Shown: positions 11,398-22,600 of the stretch, one piece after another
How positions within the stretch are numbered: position 1 is the first letter of the stretch
Layout: each line of letters starts with the position of its first letter
Notes under the pieces: model-generated
Told to the model about the DNA's origin: nothing
Seen by the model: the letters and a program-made list of their open reading frames with translations, nothing else
Databases searched by the model: none
Program-made: the position numbers and the translations under genes
Source of the DNA: Dactylonectria macrodidyma
Taxonomy: Eukaryota > Ascomycota > Sordariomycetes > Hypocreales > Nectriaceae
Direction: 5' to 3'
Assembly (NCBI GenBank): GCA_020744425.1
Contig: JAGMUV010000014.1
Span: forward strand, 620,001-684,000
Length of the DNA stretch: 64,000 nt

Positions 11398-12928
11398 TTA
11401 TCCGCCCATGAGTTCTGTCCCATGTACCTGCTGCCCACCGCCAGACTGATCATCCGTCGTCATGGCATCCGGTAGGTCTGGGCCCAGAGTGAAACTTCCG
11501 TGCGGCATATCCATCCGATCATTGAGGGCCGTAGCCGGTAGGGACCCGCCAGCAGACAGATAAGATGTTATCATGGACTTCACTCTGTGTGAGCCAACTC
11601 TACTCTGAAGCTCATTCAAGATCTCGGGGCTGTTACAGACCAAGGCCATCCATAGCATTTCGCCTTCTGGATTGGACGAGAAGTTCGGAAATCCCTGGCT
11701 TGGAAGCTCACCGCAATACTCGAGGTTTGTTCCGGCCGGCGTGGTGGGAATGCATTCGGAGTGCAGGTTTGTGCGACAGTGGGCCAAGTGGCGGGCCGAT
11801 AAGATGTCCCTAACGTGGGGTATGGTAGTCGAAGGAGGGAGAGTTTCGTCGGGGTGGCCCGTGAAAGGGTCCCTGGGATTGACCAGGTCCACGCCTTCGT
11901 TGATTCTAGGTGGATCCGCAGAATGTCTGCTCGCCAGTTGGTATCCACCGCCAAGTATGGAAGTCGGAGAATTTCGAGGTTCCACCAAGAACCTGGGGTC
12001 ATCCGGCTTTGTTGTCAGGCGATAAGCCTCCCTCGCTAGATCACCGCACCTATCTACGCCGTTATAAGATTGGAGATCTTGTCGCAATTTCTCCGTCTCC
12101 TCGGTCATCCTCCAGTACAGTAGAACGGGGCCTTCGTTTGCAAAGGCCTGGGAGAGTGTCTCAAGTCGACAAATCAAGGCGTAGATAACGCGTGAATAGC
12201 TCCACACAGATTTCGGCGTGCCTTCCTGGAAGTGTACTCGCAGGTGCGAGCAATAATCCTCCCAACAATTGAACACTTGATAGTCCATACAAAAGCCACA
12301 AGCGTGCCAGACTTCCATCGAAACAAGCGCCCGTTTCGCATGATGGCACCGAACACAGCTGCAAGGCTGCTTGTTCTTGCCCCTGCGCAGCCCGTCGCAC
12401 GTCATGCCTTTCCGTTCTTCGCAGTGGGAACACTCCCTGCGATGGTGCTTGTAAAATTCGCTCTCTTTTTTGAAATCGAGGCCGTGTGTTTTACAATGCC
12501 ATCGTCGTCCAAGATTCTTCTCGTGACATAATAGATGTTTGTTCTTCCAGTCATCATATACGCACGATTCATATTCGCAGAAAGGGCACTGGTACCGCGT
12601 GGGGGCGGGTGGAGACTTGAGCTGTATTTGTGGTTTGCCTTAGGAGATTGATCAGCATATACTCGCTCGTCGATAGAGTTAATCCCCCTTACAGGGCAGA
12701 GCCTCGGCAGGACAGGCGCTTACAACGGGTGTAAAACCCCTCCATGAATTTACAGAAGGACTTCTCTAATTCGGCTTTGCGCTCGTTTAGCTCTTGGGGA
12801 AAGTCATAATTAGGAGTTGCGACGCCCAGGACTTTTGTCTGGAAGAGGTGAACCAAGGCCTGTCGTTCGATGCTGTTGAGGTCGTCGGTGTTAACGCCGT
12901 TGTTGCTATCTTGGTGTTCGGCCGTCAT
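11398..12928 (-). CDS. Cys/His-rich C2H2-type zinc-finger protein
   Basis: Exon 1 runs from ATG 12928 to 12724. An intron at 12723-12639 (GTAAGC to CTAAG) restores the frame, and exon 2 runs from 12638 to the stop at 11398, giving about 481 residues. The first exon is a short helical region. Exon 2 opens with Cys/His clusters: YQCPFCEYESC with a distal HLLCH, WHCKTHG with HHRREC, then CSHCEERKGMTCDG and CSCVRCHHAK, and finally CGFCMDY with HLRVHF. The rest is low in motifs. Such proteins are found in fungi as C2H2-type or orphan nuclear proteins. DNA or RNA binding is inferred only from the cysteine pattern. No in-frame stop is seen, unlike the neighbouring NLR pseudogene. Confidence 0.65.
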
Positions 12929-13907
12929 TGTGGGTGGCGTCGACGCAGCACCCAGTGCCGCCGATGATCTGCCTCACCAATGGTCTGCTGCGCCGATCCG
13001 AGCCAGGGAGGGAACCTGGACAGCAGAAACCGACCGCAGGTGAAGAGAAGGGTCACCAAGGAAGAGAGAGGATGCCAATCGCATATTCGTATCTTTGGGA
13101 CAAGGCAATGCTCACGGTTGAAAGCGGCGCGTCATCATCAGAACGAGTGGGGGGGACGTGCCCCGCCGAAGGTCCCTCTCCGCTGGGGAAGCAAAGGAAT
13201 GTACATGTTGCCGTCACAAGACGTGGTCACCACGAAAGCCAAGACCAGACACGACACTTCAGGGACTTCAGAGAGCTCAGAGCCACGAATTGATAGGGCG
13301 CTACCGTCAACCACCACCAGCAGTCCACTGCAATGGATGTCACTGGCGATCTTGAGGTGATTGAACATCTCTGCCATGCCCACCTTTCTGAACGTCCAAG
13401 CTCCTCTTACAGTGGGGCTGCGAAAGTTACGACACATTCCCAGGTATCCATCCGAACTCGGTACCTTTAGAAATTATTATCTTATTAAAATTATAACATT
13501 TTAATATATAAAAATCTATTCTATAATATTTTTATATATATTTTTATAATAAGCTTTTAAAACTTTAAAGAAGCTCCTAATTAATTATAATTTATAAGCT
13601 AAATATTAAATAAAAATTCCATATAATTTTATAAAAACTTGTCACGTGCCTCACTAATGTCAGACAATCGAGACACTGGCTAGGCATTGGAAACGGCATT
13701 TCTAGCAGACTTAGGCCTTAAGTGTCACGGGCCAGATGAGATCAACTCAAGAGGTAATGCCACTGTATTGCGAGAATACTACGATGGAGAGGAAAGAGAG
13801 GAAGCGGGCAGACGCGTTGATAGTCCCTGTGGCCTGCCCCGTGGGCACTAGTTACGTATCGACCCCACCCTGGGTCCAGCACTCCAGACGCTCCCGTCAC
13901 ACTTAAA
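12929..13907. other. Intergenic: weak ORFs then an AT-rich island
   Basis: From 12929 to about 13440 there are only short overlapping open frames without recognised domains. From about 13465 to 13640 the sequence becomes very AT-rich (runs such as TTTATATATATTTTTATAA), as expected of RIP-mutated repeat remains. A more GC-balanced stretch follows up to the inverted-repeat element. Confidence 0.5.
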
Positions 13908-13914
13908 GCTGTAC

Positions 13915-14395
13915 AGTATAAGTGTATCGCTCGCTTGTCTGTATCGCTCGCTTATCATATACGTTATATGTTAGAATAGATCGTGCGCACAGTCATGCAC
14001 ATGATCAGGTGACCTTGTGCGAGTGGTCGCCAAGGGCACGCCGAGCACAGCCCGAATAGGAAGGCGGTGAATGCCTCATATAATACCCCTGACTGCTGCG
14101 GGGTCGGCCTAGATGACGATATGCACAATACACACACATGTGGGCTCTCAATGACTAAGGTGCTATGCATGCTGCCTAAATCTAGCAGTATATAACTTTA
14201 AAAGTATTTAAAATTCAATATTTTTAAAAGTAATATATAAAATTATATGAAAATGAAGTTAATAAAAAAAACTTATATATAGCTTCTTTATATATCTATT
14301 TATATATAAAATATTTTAGTAAAATTTTTAGTCTTATTTTTACTTTAGGTAACGTATATGATAAGTGAGTGGGCCAGACAAGTGAGTGGGACACT
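13915..14395. mobile_element. Small inverted-repeat element (MITE-like), AT-rich interior
   Basis: The left end carries CGCTTGTCTGTATCGCTCGC and then TTATCATATACGTTAT. The right end at about 14350-14395 carries the inverse (AACGTATATGATAAGTGAGT, GGGCCAGACAAGTGAGTGGG). The arms match with substitutions over about 45 bases. The interior of about 390 bases has no coding capacity and is strongly AT-rich on its right half, so this looks like a non-autonomous DNA element decayed by RIP. Exact ends and a target duplication could not be fixed by eye. Confidence 0.55.
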
Positions 14396-14914
14396 TTGAA
14401 ATTCCTAGTATTTATACCTTAAATTAAAATATCTTTAAAATTGTAAGAGTTAGGGCCGATGGAGCTGTGGGCTTATCAGATAAGAGGCCACGTGACATAG
14501 GCTAGACTAGCTCTTCGGCGAGGGCTCGCTGAGCACTCGCCAAGTGAACGCTTACACACCACCCTATACCTACCTTCAGATCTCTTGTGTGACACCTTGA
14601 CAGACCAACCCTTACAAAAATATTCTCTAAAATTCAAATTAAGAGTAAAATAGCTAATATTATAAGGATAACTTTATTATATAATAAAAAATAAATATAA
14701 ATTTTCTTAGACTTTTTAAAAAAATTACTTAATAAGCTATATTAAAAAAAGCTTATTCGCACTGTATATTTAGCTATTTCTTTATAAAGGAATTTTTTAA
14801 AAAATCTAAAAAAATTATAATATAGTTTTCTTTTTAGTTAAACAATTAAACTTAATTTTTTTTTTTAATAATTAGATAGCTAGTTTTAAAAATTTAAGGT
14901 TTAGCTCTTTTCAG
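14396..14914. other. AT-rich, RIP-like island without genes
   Basis: After a short GC-balanced stretch (about 14450-14600), bases 14600-14900 are dominated by A and T with runs such as TTTTTTTTTAATAATTAG. No open frame of note exists on either strand. Confidence 0.6.
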
Positions 14915-14917
14915 TGC

Positions 14918-14975
14918 ACAGTATTCGTGGCCCACTCGCTTGTCTGGCCCACTCGCTTATCACATACGTTATCTG
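14918..14975 (+). repeat. Solitary copy of the inverted-repeat end
   Basis: The sequence GGCCCACTCGCTTGTCTGGC followed by CCACTCGCTTATCACATACG matches the two arms of the element at 13915-14395, in the orientation of the left arm. No inward partner is seen to its right in the next kilobase, so this is probably the end of a second, broken element. Confidence 0.6.
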
Positions 14976-15520
14976 GTACGAAGATAATACTAAATATGTG
15001 TTGTAACTTTTGGAGACCTACTGTAGGTCCCCAACCCTTCTGCCTTGCCTCTGAAGCCTCTGTACTTTGACTCTGAACTTCTAGCTCTCGGGCTTCTCCT
15101 CTCTGAAGCCTCTTAACTTCACAGCCCCTCTGGATTTCCCGACTCGTCTGGGCTTTTCTGGCCTCCCTAACTGCATGAAGCCTCTGAAGCCTCCGACTCT
15201 CTGAATCTTCTGAACCCTCTGTTTCTAAGCCCTCTGAAGGCTCTGAAGGCAGGACGAGCTCCCCAACTACGATGCAAATAAATATCCCCCGAGACTCCTG
15301 ACCTATGGATTTGTATCTCATGATGCCTCCATCATAGAATCCATTTGCAACATTGCAGGTGTATCTTCCATTTTAAGTAATACCCTGGGCACCTCAACCT
15401 CGTTCGCCTCGTCGGCATCTCTTGCTCCAAGGGAACGACGACACATCGCTTACCATATCGGTTTCCTCGGTTGACATCTGCTTCATTCCCGACTTCAAAT
15501 CATTCTAGACCGAGTCCACA
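14976..15520. other. Low-complexity CTCTGAAGCCTC repeats and promoter of the next gene
   Basis: Between 15030 and 15260, loosely repeated CTCTGAAGCCTC-like units produce long but biased open frames on both strands. I do not regard them as genes. The last 200 bases are the 5' flank of the gene starting at 15521. Confidence 0.5.
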
Positions 15521-16084
15521 ATGTCGTCCACTGAAAACTTGCTTGCTACCGTCACCGGCGACATGGCATCCAACAACATCGTCACCCAGGACTTGTCCCT
15601 GAGTGTCCAGCACACCAACGGCAAGGTCGATATCAGCATCGTCTCTGTTGCCGAGGACGTCCGACCCAGCGAGGTGGTGAAGAACATCTGGAAAACGGCC
15701 AAGGACAATATGACCCGTATGGAGAAAATCGGACTCGCCCTTCATCTCCTGAAGGCCAAGGTCTACACTGAGCCGATTCGCCCGGTAAGCCTTGGAAGAA
15801 CACCCCGACACCGGCCTCCATTGGGTCCGTCAGCTAACGGAATTGGTTCTCTACAGGTCGATAGCCAGCGCCCTCGCCATGAAGCCCACCTTACGGACGC
15901 TCTGAAGCACCCTGAGACCCTAGACGCTCACGCCGACGCGTTCCTCACCAAGTACCATGACCTTTATGCCGGCAACCGTGCCGTTCTCATCAAGATCTCG
16001 TTCGATAAATCGACCCTCTCCATAATCGGTCGCACCTCGACGTTCCTCGGTGGCGTGGTGCTTCACATCTGCCTGGATTCTTGA
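15521..16084 (+). CDS. Small hypothetical protein with one in-frame intron
   Basis: ATG 15521 lies in a good fungal context (CACAATGTC). A 72-base intron at 15785-15856 (GTAAGC, CAGCTAACG branch site, CTACAG) contains no stop. The unspliced frame is therefore also open, but splicing (IRP to VDSQ) gives the more natural product of about 163 residues. The protein has a polar N-terminal half (MSSTENLLATVTGDMASNN) and an Arg/His/Lys-rich second half. There is no signal peptide, membrane segment or family I recognise. A run of 17 G residues lies about 25 bases after the stop. Confidence 0.55.
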   Translation: MSSTENLLATVTGDMASNNIVTQDLSLSVQHTNGKVDISIVSVAEDVRPSEVVKNIWKTAKDNMTRMEKIGLALHLLKAKVYTEPIRPVSLGRTPRHRPPLGPSANGIGSLQVDSQRPRHEAHLTDALKHPETLDAHADAFLTKYHDLYAGNRAVLIKISFDKSTLSIIGRTSTFLGGVVLHICLDS

Positions 16085-17735
16085 TCCGATTCTTTGAACA
16101 TTGAACCCGGGGGGGGGGGGGGGGGCCATGCAATATTGGCAACTCGACATGTGGATATGAGGATGGATGAGTTCTAGGGCTCAATTAGAATATTATGCCA
16201 GATGAGAGTTGGCAAGGATATTTGCGTTTGTTTTGCAATAGTAGAAAATTAAACTTCGCCTCCGTGCCGTACACTTAAACTTCCCTACCTCCTGGCTTCG
16301 TCACGTCCCTCTGGAATGGAAAGCCACGAAAACCGTGGGAGGTATGATCCATCAACTGCACCTCCGTTGAACGTGCTGTCGTGAGTCTTTCTAACAACGT
16401 GTGTTCCAGGTAGGTGCCTTATCTGGTCGGACGAGAAGGCGGAGGCATCCCGGTGATCGGCAGGAGTGCGGGAGCCGTCGTCGGCAGGAGGCGTGATGGC
16501 CAAGACGGAGGTGACTTGTCCACCTCGGCACCGATGGGTAAGAGGTCGAAGAAGGCGGCCTTCATCGCGACGTCAGCGTAGTCGGGGCGGTAGGGCTTCT
16601 GCTTGAGCACGCTACCAAGTAGTCCCACTGTTGCCGACGACCAGGTCTTTTGGGTCGGCAGAGAACTTCCCGGCGCCACAAAGATGGCAGATTAATCGCA
16701 CGGCAATGCAGCTCGGGACGGGTCTTGCTATTCCGGTTCACGGGGGACGCTCCTCGTTAAGGTGCTACAGTAACCTGTCAGTCAGCGTATTAATCCATCA
16801 GTCAGTCCTCTGTTCTATATGTTTTTGTTTAATCTCTTTCTTTTGGAGGGCGTGTAATTATTTAAATTACCATCTTAATTACGTCGATATGGTTCGACAA
16901 TCTTATATGACGTCAGACCTCCTCTAGTTTTATATCCTTGGCGAATGTAATCACCTAGGAACGTGGACGTTTGGCATGTTTTGACATAATAAGTACATTC
17001 CTTCCAACGAGCTCATTATTGCTTCTCTGTTATGCCATACTGCGGTTCCCTCAGTCAATAGTAATTTGTTTTCTTCCCGAAGACTACCAGATGTTCTTCT
17101 CTCTTTGCCCTCATGGGGACTTCCTCTCTGCACGTGACTAGAGAAGATGGTCAATGGAATAGGGATTGAGGACAACAAAGGCGGTAGGCAAGTTGGAACG
17201 CAATCAACTGCCAACTTATGGTATGACTGGTCTGTGCTAGACACACAAACAATTGGTGCTCCGTTGTTACGGTTAGCAAGCCCCAGGAACACCGTTTGGG
17301 TACCGTGGAACAGAACCGATCTCAGTTTGTTGTGGCCTCGCGCGTCTGGCGGTCGGTACACGGCTGACGACAGAGTATGGCCGTTGTAGATAGTAGAGCG
17401 GGGAAGGACGCTCACGAGGCAGTCGTAAGTCTGTTCTCAGCTTGGACGATTCTGCAGGCGGGACGTAGCGTGTAGCCAACCGATTGCGGTCGCCATTTTG
17501 TTGCGATTACTCTCCGGGAAATTCTGACGACAGGCTGGTGAATGAGGCAGCCCAATGACATAGGCCAGAAGCTGGAAGCTGGGCTGTAGTATGGTCGCCG
17601 CATCGTGATATTGGACGCGAACGCGTGCAAGGTGGGGTTGTGTTTGCACACCAAACGCGCCGCGTGCCGATCGCGTTCCGACAGGCTCACTCCACCCTGT
17701 GTGCGTCACGTCAACACTATCCTCAAGGCAGTCAG
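16085..17735. other. No gene supported; contains a 17-base G run
   Basis: A homopolymer of G occupies about 16109-16125. The rest holds short open frames on both strands (for example 16419-16679 and 16951-17415 minus) with no domain, intron pattern or composition that would support a gene. A decayed gene remnant is possible around 16290-16680. Confidence 0.4.
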
Positions 17736-18155
17736 CTAACGGCAGCGGAGACCTCGCATCGATCCAATATGAATACCACACGCATCTTCATTCCAGCGCT
17801 CTGAGGGACCGATCATGCGCTCAGAAATAATATCCTGGAGGCCAGAAAAGAACTTGTTGATGTCCTCAACATCAGATGCTTCGAACGCCCTATCCACGGC
17901 CTTAAGGAACGACTTCCGCAACTCGTAGTGACGCTCACGAAACCGGGGATACCACATCTTTCCGATCTTGGCGTTGGTGATGTTCCTAGCAGTCGAGAAA
18001 CCCAGAGCAGCTTCTTCAAATTGTGACTTCTCTGCTGCAAAGCCGGATCTTTCCATCCACACAAGCGTCACGAGCTGTGACTCAGGATATTCGATTAGGA
18101 AACATCTCAGGTGTTGCGCCGAAATTTGTTGGCAACGTCCGCTAAGCATTGGCAT
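17736..18155 (-). pseudogene. Fragment of a hypothetical gene
   Basis: The minus-strand frame of about 139 residues has a regular, helix-rich composition (EEAALGFSTARNITNAKIG, YPRFRERHYELRKSFLKAVD, then ASDVEDINKFFSGLQDIISE). It looks like a real coding piece rather than a shadow. Its apparent start lies in the segmental repeat 18064-18211. Just upstream the coding pattern seems to continue in another frame (HFEKMQPFLINQEVQDANA), so I read it as the 3' part of a frameshifted gene. Family unknown. Confidence 0.4.
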
Positions 18156-18211
18156 CTTGAACTTCCTGGTTGATCAAGAATGGCTGCATCTTCTCAAAAT
18201 GGTCTGATATG
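18064..18211 (+). repeat. Segmental repeat, copy 2 (partner at 10222-10378)
   Basis: Same sequence and orientation as the copy 7.8 kb to the left, with scattered differences. It covers the apparent 5' part of the minus-strand gene fragment at 17736-18155. Confidence 0.75.
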
Positions 18212-18685
18212 ACACCCTGGCCGCCCCAGACATCCTGAGCCTAGTTTCAAATCGCGTAAACGGGATTGTTCGCTCCCAGGGCACCGTCGACGAAGTGTTC
18301 TTGAAAGTGCCTGATAACGATTGGATCGAAGAAGGTCGTCGCGGCAGACGTAGCCCGACAGGCTTGCCATATCTTGGTGGAGTCATGTAGGTGAGTGACT
18401 CCGCAGGGGGGAACGGTAGAAGCGCCGATGTCTCTCCTGTTCGAGTCCGCCGCCGACCGACGTTACGCCCCGTTCATCGAAGAAGCCCAAGCTCAGCCAC
18501 CCAGCATTCCCACCATCGAGGTTCTGGGACAATCTGTAGGAATTTCCCTGACACGAAACGCACTGCGCGAACTAGATCGGAGGAACGTTGAAGTTTCAAA
18601 ACCTATTGAATTAGTGTGGCTTGGGCGCGAGGACAGGCTGGGGCGCGAAGGAGGTGAAGTGGCTAATCACGTGAAAAGTGCATGA
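18212..18685 (+). pseudogene. Plus-strand gene remnant, family unknown
   Basis: A frame from about 18220 reads TLAAPDILSLVSNRVNGIVR, then VDEVFLKVPDNDWIEE and ends at TAG near 18390. A second open frame from ATG 18395 to 18685 reads LLFESAADRRYAPFIEEAQA and LTRNALRELDRRNVEV. Both look protein-like but are out of phase, so this may be a frameshifted gene or two small exons. No family recognised. Confidence 0.3.
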
Positions 18686-19641
18686 GATTTGATTGGTCAG
18701 TTACATACGGACGAGTGATTGTGGGTCTTCAAGGGTCGGCCGCTTTCCGTTCCTCAAGGCATTTCCCGCACAGACATCCCGCAAAGATGTTGCTGCCCAA
18801 GTTGTCAGCCGTGACACTCCATCGTCATCCCGACTCATCCATCGGAGCAGAAGCCAGCGTTAATACCGTCCTATCGCACAACAAGGACAGGGCGTCCTCT
18901 TGTGAAGCTGGCGCCTATCTTGTTTGAGAGAGTCAAATCCAAGATCGAATCCAAAGCCAGAAGGCCACGGCAGGCTGCTCCTGAAGAACCTGCCTCGATC
19001 AGACCACTTTCGCGAGGACCTGTCAGCTCCTTGCCTCCTCATTGGCCCTCGAAATTCTCGGCAGTTATTGCGCGTCCAACCCCATTGTTGAGGGTCCGGA
19101 TGGGGTGGACGCTGGGGCTGAGGGGAAAGGCCACCTTGCCTAGACGCTAAGCTCAGCTTTCGCCTCGGCACTTCCCAAAACCCTTGGACCGGGGCCCACT
19201 AGACCCGAATTTGACTGATAATTATTCAGTGAGCTGGCTGGTCAAGCATGGTGGTGGGGTTCAGCTGCGGCTGGGCATGGCAGGAGACCGGCCCCCGGAG
19301 CCCCAATTCATATGTACCTCGACCAGCCCGCAAGCACGCTACACACTATTAGATCAGCCGGTCCATCTAATAGCGCGATCAAAGAAATTCGGTTTGCAAC
19401 ATTGGTCTCTGGCTTTTTCAGCCCTGTGAAAACCACAAGGGTTTACCGCCAGTTCTGATTGGCGACTCTGCAGCTTCTCCCACACTTCCCCCCTCCCCCG
19501 CAAGAGGACTCGATATTTCCCCTCACCTACTGAGCCTGACAGACAACGTCTCGGTCGCCTCGGACTGCTACTCGTCCATCGGCGAGCGAACAACGGCAAC
19601 TCAGCGGGAATCCGACCCACAGCCAGCAATTACACGACCAG
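18686..19641. other. 5' flank of the large NLR gene
   Basis: No supported gene. Short open frames occur on both strands without domain or splice signals. The last few hundred bases presumably contain the promoter of the NLR gene. I could not recognise a TATA box. Confidence 0.4.
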
Positions 19642-22600
19642 ATGGCGGGCCGTAGTCGGAGCTCAACCTTTCACAAGGACGGTGACGGACCCCAGTACAA
19701 CGCGCTTGATGGAGGTATTCAGAATATCAACACAGGTGGCTACCAATTCCCAAGGGCTGTCTTCCATGGCAACGTCAATTTCGTTAAGGGTGAGCCTTAT
19801 TGTTGAAACCATATGGCGGCTTCCTGGCTGAACATCTTTAGGCTCTGGCTCCGAGCACTCACAGCAACAACTCTGCTTACAATCGCTAGCTTTTCCGGAA
19901 ATGGAGAGTCGGTCCAAGGACGTTGATATCGCCACCCCAGGAACATGCAAATGGCTGCTTGGGCATGGCACATACAAGTCCTGGGAGCAAAGCAACCGAG
20001 GCTTGCTCTGGATCAAGGGGAAGCCCGGGTCTGGGAAGTCGACGTTGCTGCGACACGCTCTCAACGGGGTACAAGCAGACCAAGGCCGGGACAATGCTGT
20101 CGTTCTCTCATTCTTCTTTCATGGTCGTGGTGTTGAGCTTCAAAGAACACCGCTTGGCCTCTTCCGGTCGCTCCTTCATCAGCTCCTTAGCCGCGTTCCC
20201 GACGCATTGCTAAAGCTCGTTGCCACCTTCGGGGAGCGGTGCAAGAACATGGGTGAACCCGATGAAAAGTGGCAATGGCATCTGAATGAGCTGCGGGACT
20301 TCTTCCGATCTTCGCTTCCGAAGGTCCTCGAAAGCCGCCCGATCTGGCTATTTGTCGACGCGCTGGACGAATGCGGCGAAAAGAACGCTGTCGACTTAGT
20401 TGAAGAATTCGAGACCTTGCTTGAAGGGCTCCCAGGTACTGGCTCCGACGTTCGTATCTGCTTCACTTGCCGTCATTACCCAATTGGGAATTTAAACTAT
20501 GGGCTCGACATATGCCTTGAAGATGAAAATGGGCAGGATATTTCGACGTACGTGCAAGCCAGGCTTGAGCCTTCAATTCCTGCCACGATACAGGAAATGA
20601 TCACGGATCGTGCTTCGGGCGTTTTCATGTGGGCACGCCTCGTGTTGGACCGTGTTTTGGCCCTTGAGCGAAAGAAATTGGGATGGAAGAAGATCAAAGA
20701 TGAAATCGATAAGATCCCTCCAGACCTTGATGACTTGTACCGGGAGCTCATCCAGAGGATGGATGACAAAGAAACTTCGCTGAAACTGATTCGATGGATC
20801 TGCTTCGCCATACGGCCGCTGTCTCCCGGCGAATTGCGATGGGCCATGATCCTTGATGCAAAGATCGTTGACGACAATCATCCACACCAACACCAATCAT
20901 TGCAAAGATACCAGGACGCAGATGATTACACCGGCGACGACGACTACAAGAGGAGAATCCAAACCCTCAGCTGCGGTCTTGCCGATGTCGTCACATCATC
21001 CGATACGCAGGTTGTCCAGTTCATCCACCAGTCTGTCAAGGACTATTTCATCGATAAGGGCATATCAACTCTAGGCCAGTCGTCCAAGCCCGAGGCTCCA
21101 AAGGCTGATATGGAAGGACACGCACATTATCAGCTTTCCAGGATCTGCATCCACTACTTGGCAATGGAGGAGATCGGCCGGTCGATAAGTGACGAGCAAG
21201 ATGACATGACATCCGAGTCCGACATGACATCCGAGTCCGGCATGACATCCGAGTCCGGCATGACATCCGAGTCCGGCATGGCATCCGAGTCCGGCATGAC
21301 ACGCGAGTTTCCTTTCTTGCAATATGCCACGACTTCGTGGGTGGCGCACACGGAGCAAAGTGAAATAAGACATGTTCCTCAAGATGATCTTCTAGGCTAC
21401 TGTGGCTGGCCATCGGAAGAGTTCGTGCAGCGATGGGTGCGCATATACCGTATGCTAGATCGATACTCAGACGACTGTCCGCCAGAAGGGACCAATATGA
21501 TTCATCTAGTGTCACGGTATCAGTTGATGGAACCGCTGCGGGTGATCCTACGGAGGGCAAATCAGGCTGGGACAGATATCGACGCGCGGGACGGTTCTGG
21601 CCGGACACCGCTCTCGTGGGCCGCTGAGAACGGGCATGAAAACGTCGTCAGGCTGCTTCTCGGTACGGACAAGGCCGATGTCGACGCAAAAGACAATGGA
21701 AGGGGCTGGGCGCTGCTTATGTGGGCTGCTCAGAATCTACGGAACGCTTTTGCTAAGCTGACCATCGTCAAGTGGCTTCTTGCTACAGGCAAGGCCGACG
21801 TCAGCGTAAAGGACAATGGATGGGGTTGGGCGCTGCTTCTGTGGGCTGCTCGGAATCTGCGAAAGGTTTTGGCTAAGCTGGCCATCGTCAGGCTGCTTCT
21901 CGCTACGGGCAAGGTCAATGTCGATGCAAAGGATGACCACGGTCAGACGCCGCTATCGTGGGCCGCTGAGAAGGGGCATGAAGCTATCGTCAAACTCCTG
22001 CTCGCTACGGACGAGGTCGATGTCGACGTGAAGGATAAATTCGGTCGGACGCCGCTATCGTGGGCCGCTGGGAAGGGGCATGAAGCTATCGTCAAACTCC
22101 TGCTCGCTACGGGCAAGGTCGATGTCAATGCAAAGGATACTCTGTACCGTCGGACGCCGTTCTCGTGGGCCGCTGAGAATGGGCACGAGGCTATTGTCAA
22201 ACTCCTGCTTGCTACGGGCAAGGTCGATGTCGATGTAAAGGCTAACTACGGTCAGACGCCGCTATGGTGGGCCGCTGAGAAGGGGTATGAAGCTATCGTC
22301 AGACTCCTGCTCGCTACAGGCAAGGTCGATGTCAATGCAAAGGATACTCTGTCCGGTCAGACGCCGCTATGGTGGGCCGCTGGGAAGGGGCATGAAGCTA
22401 TCGTCAAACTCCTGCTCGCTACGGGCAAGGTCGATATCGATGCAAAGGATACTCGGTGCCGTCAGACGCCGCTCTTGCTAGCTGCTGAGAATGGGCATGA
22501 AGCTATTATCAAACTCCTGCTCGCTATAGGCAAGGTCGATGTTAATGCAAAGGATACTCTGTACGGTCAGACGCCGCTATGGTGGGCCGCCGAGAAGGGG

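Noticed and set aside
14911..15321. Minus-strand open frame rich in Glu, Arg and Ser
   Set aside because: It arises from CTCTGAAGCCTC-type low-complexity repeats, and its end lies in a transposon end sequence. No start context or family.
16109..16125. Run of 17 G residues
   Set aside because: Homopolymer of uncertain length, possibly a sequencing artefact. No flanking structure that suggests a function.
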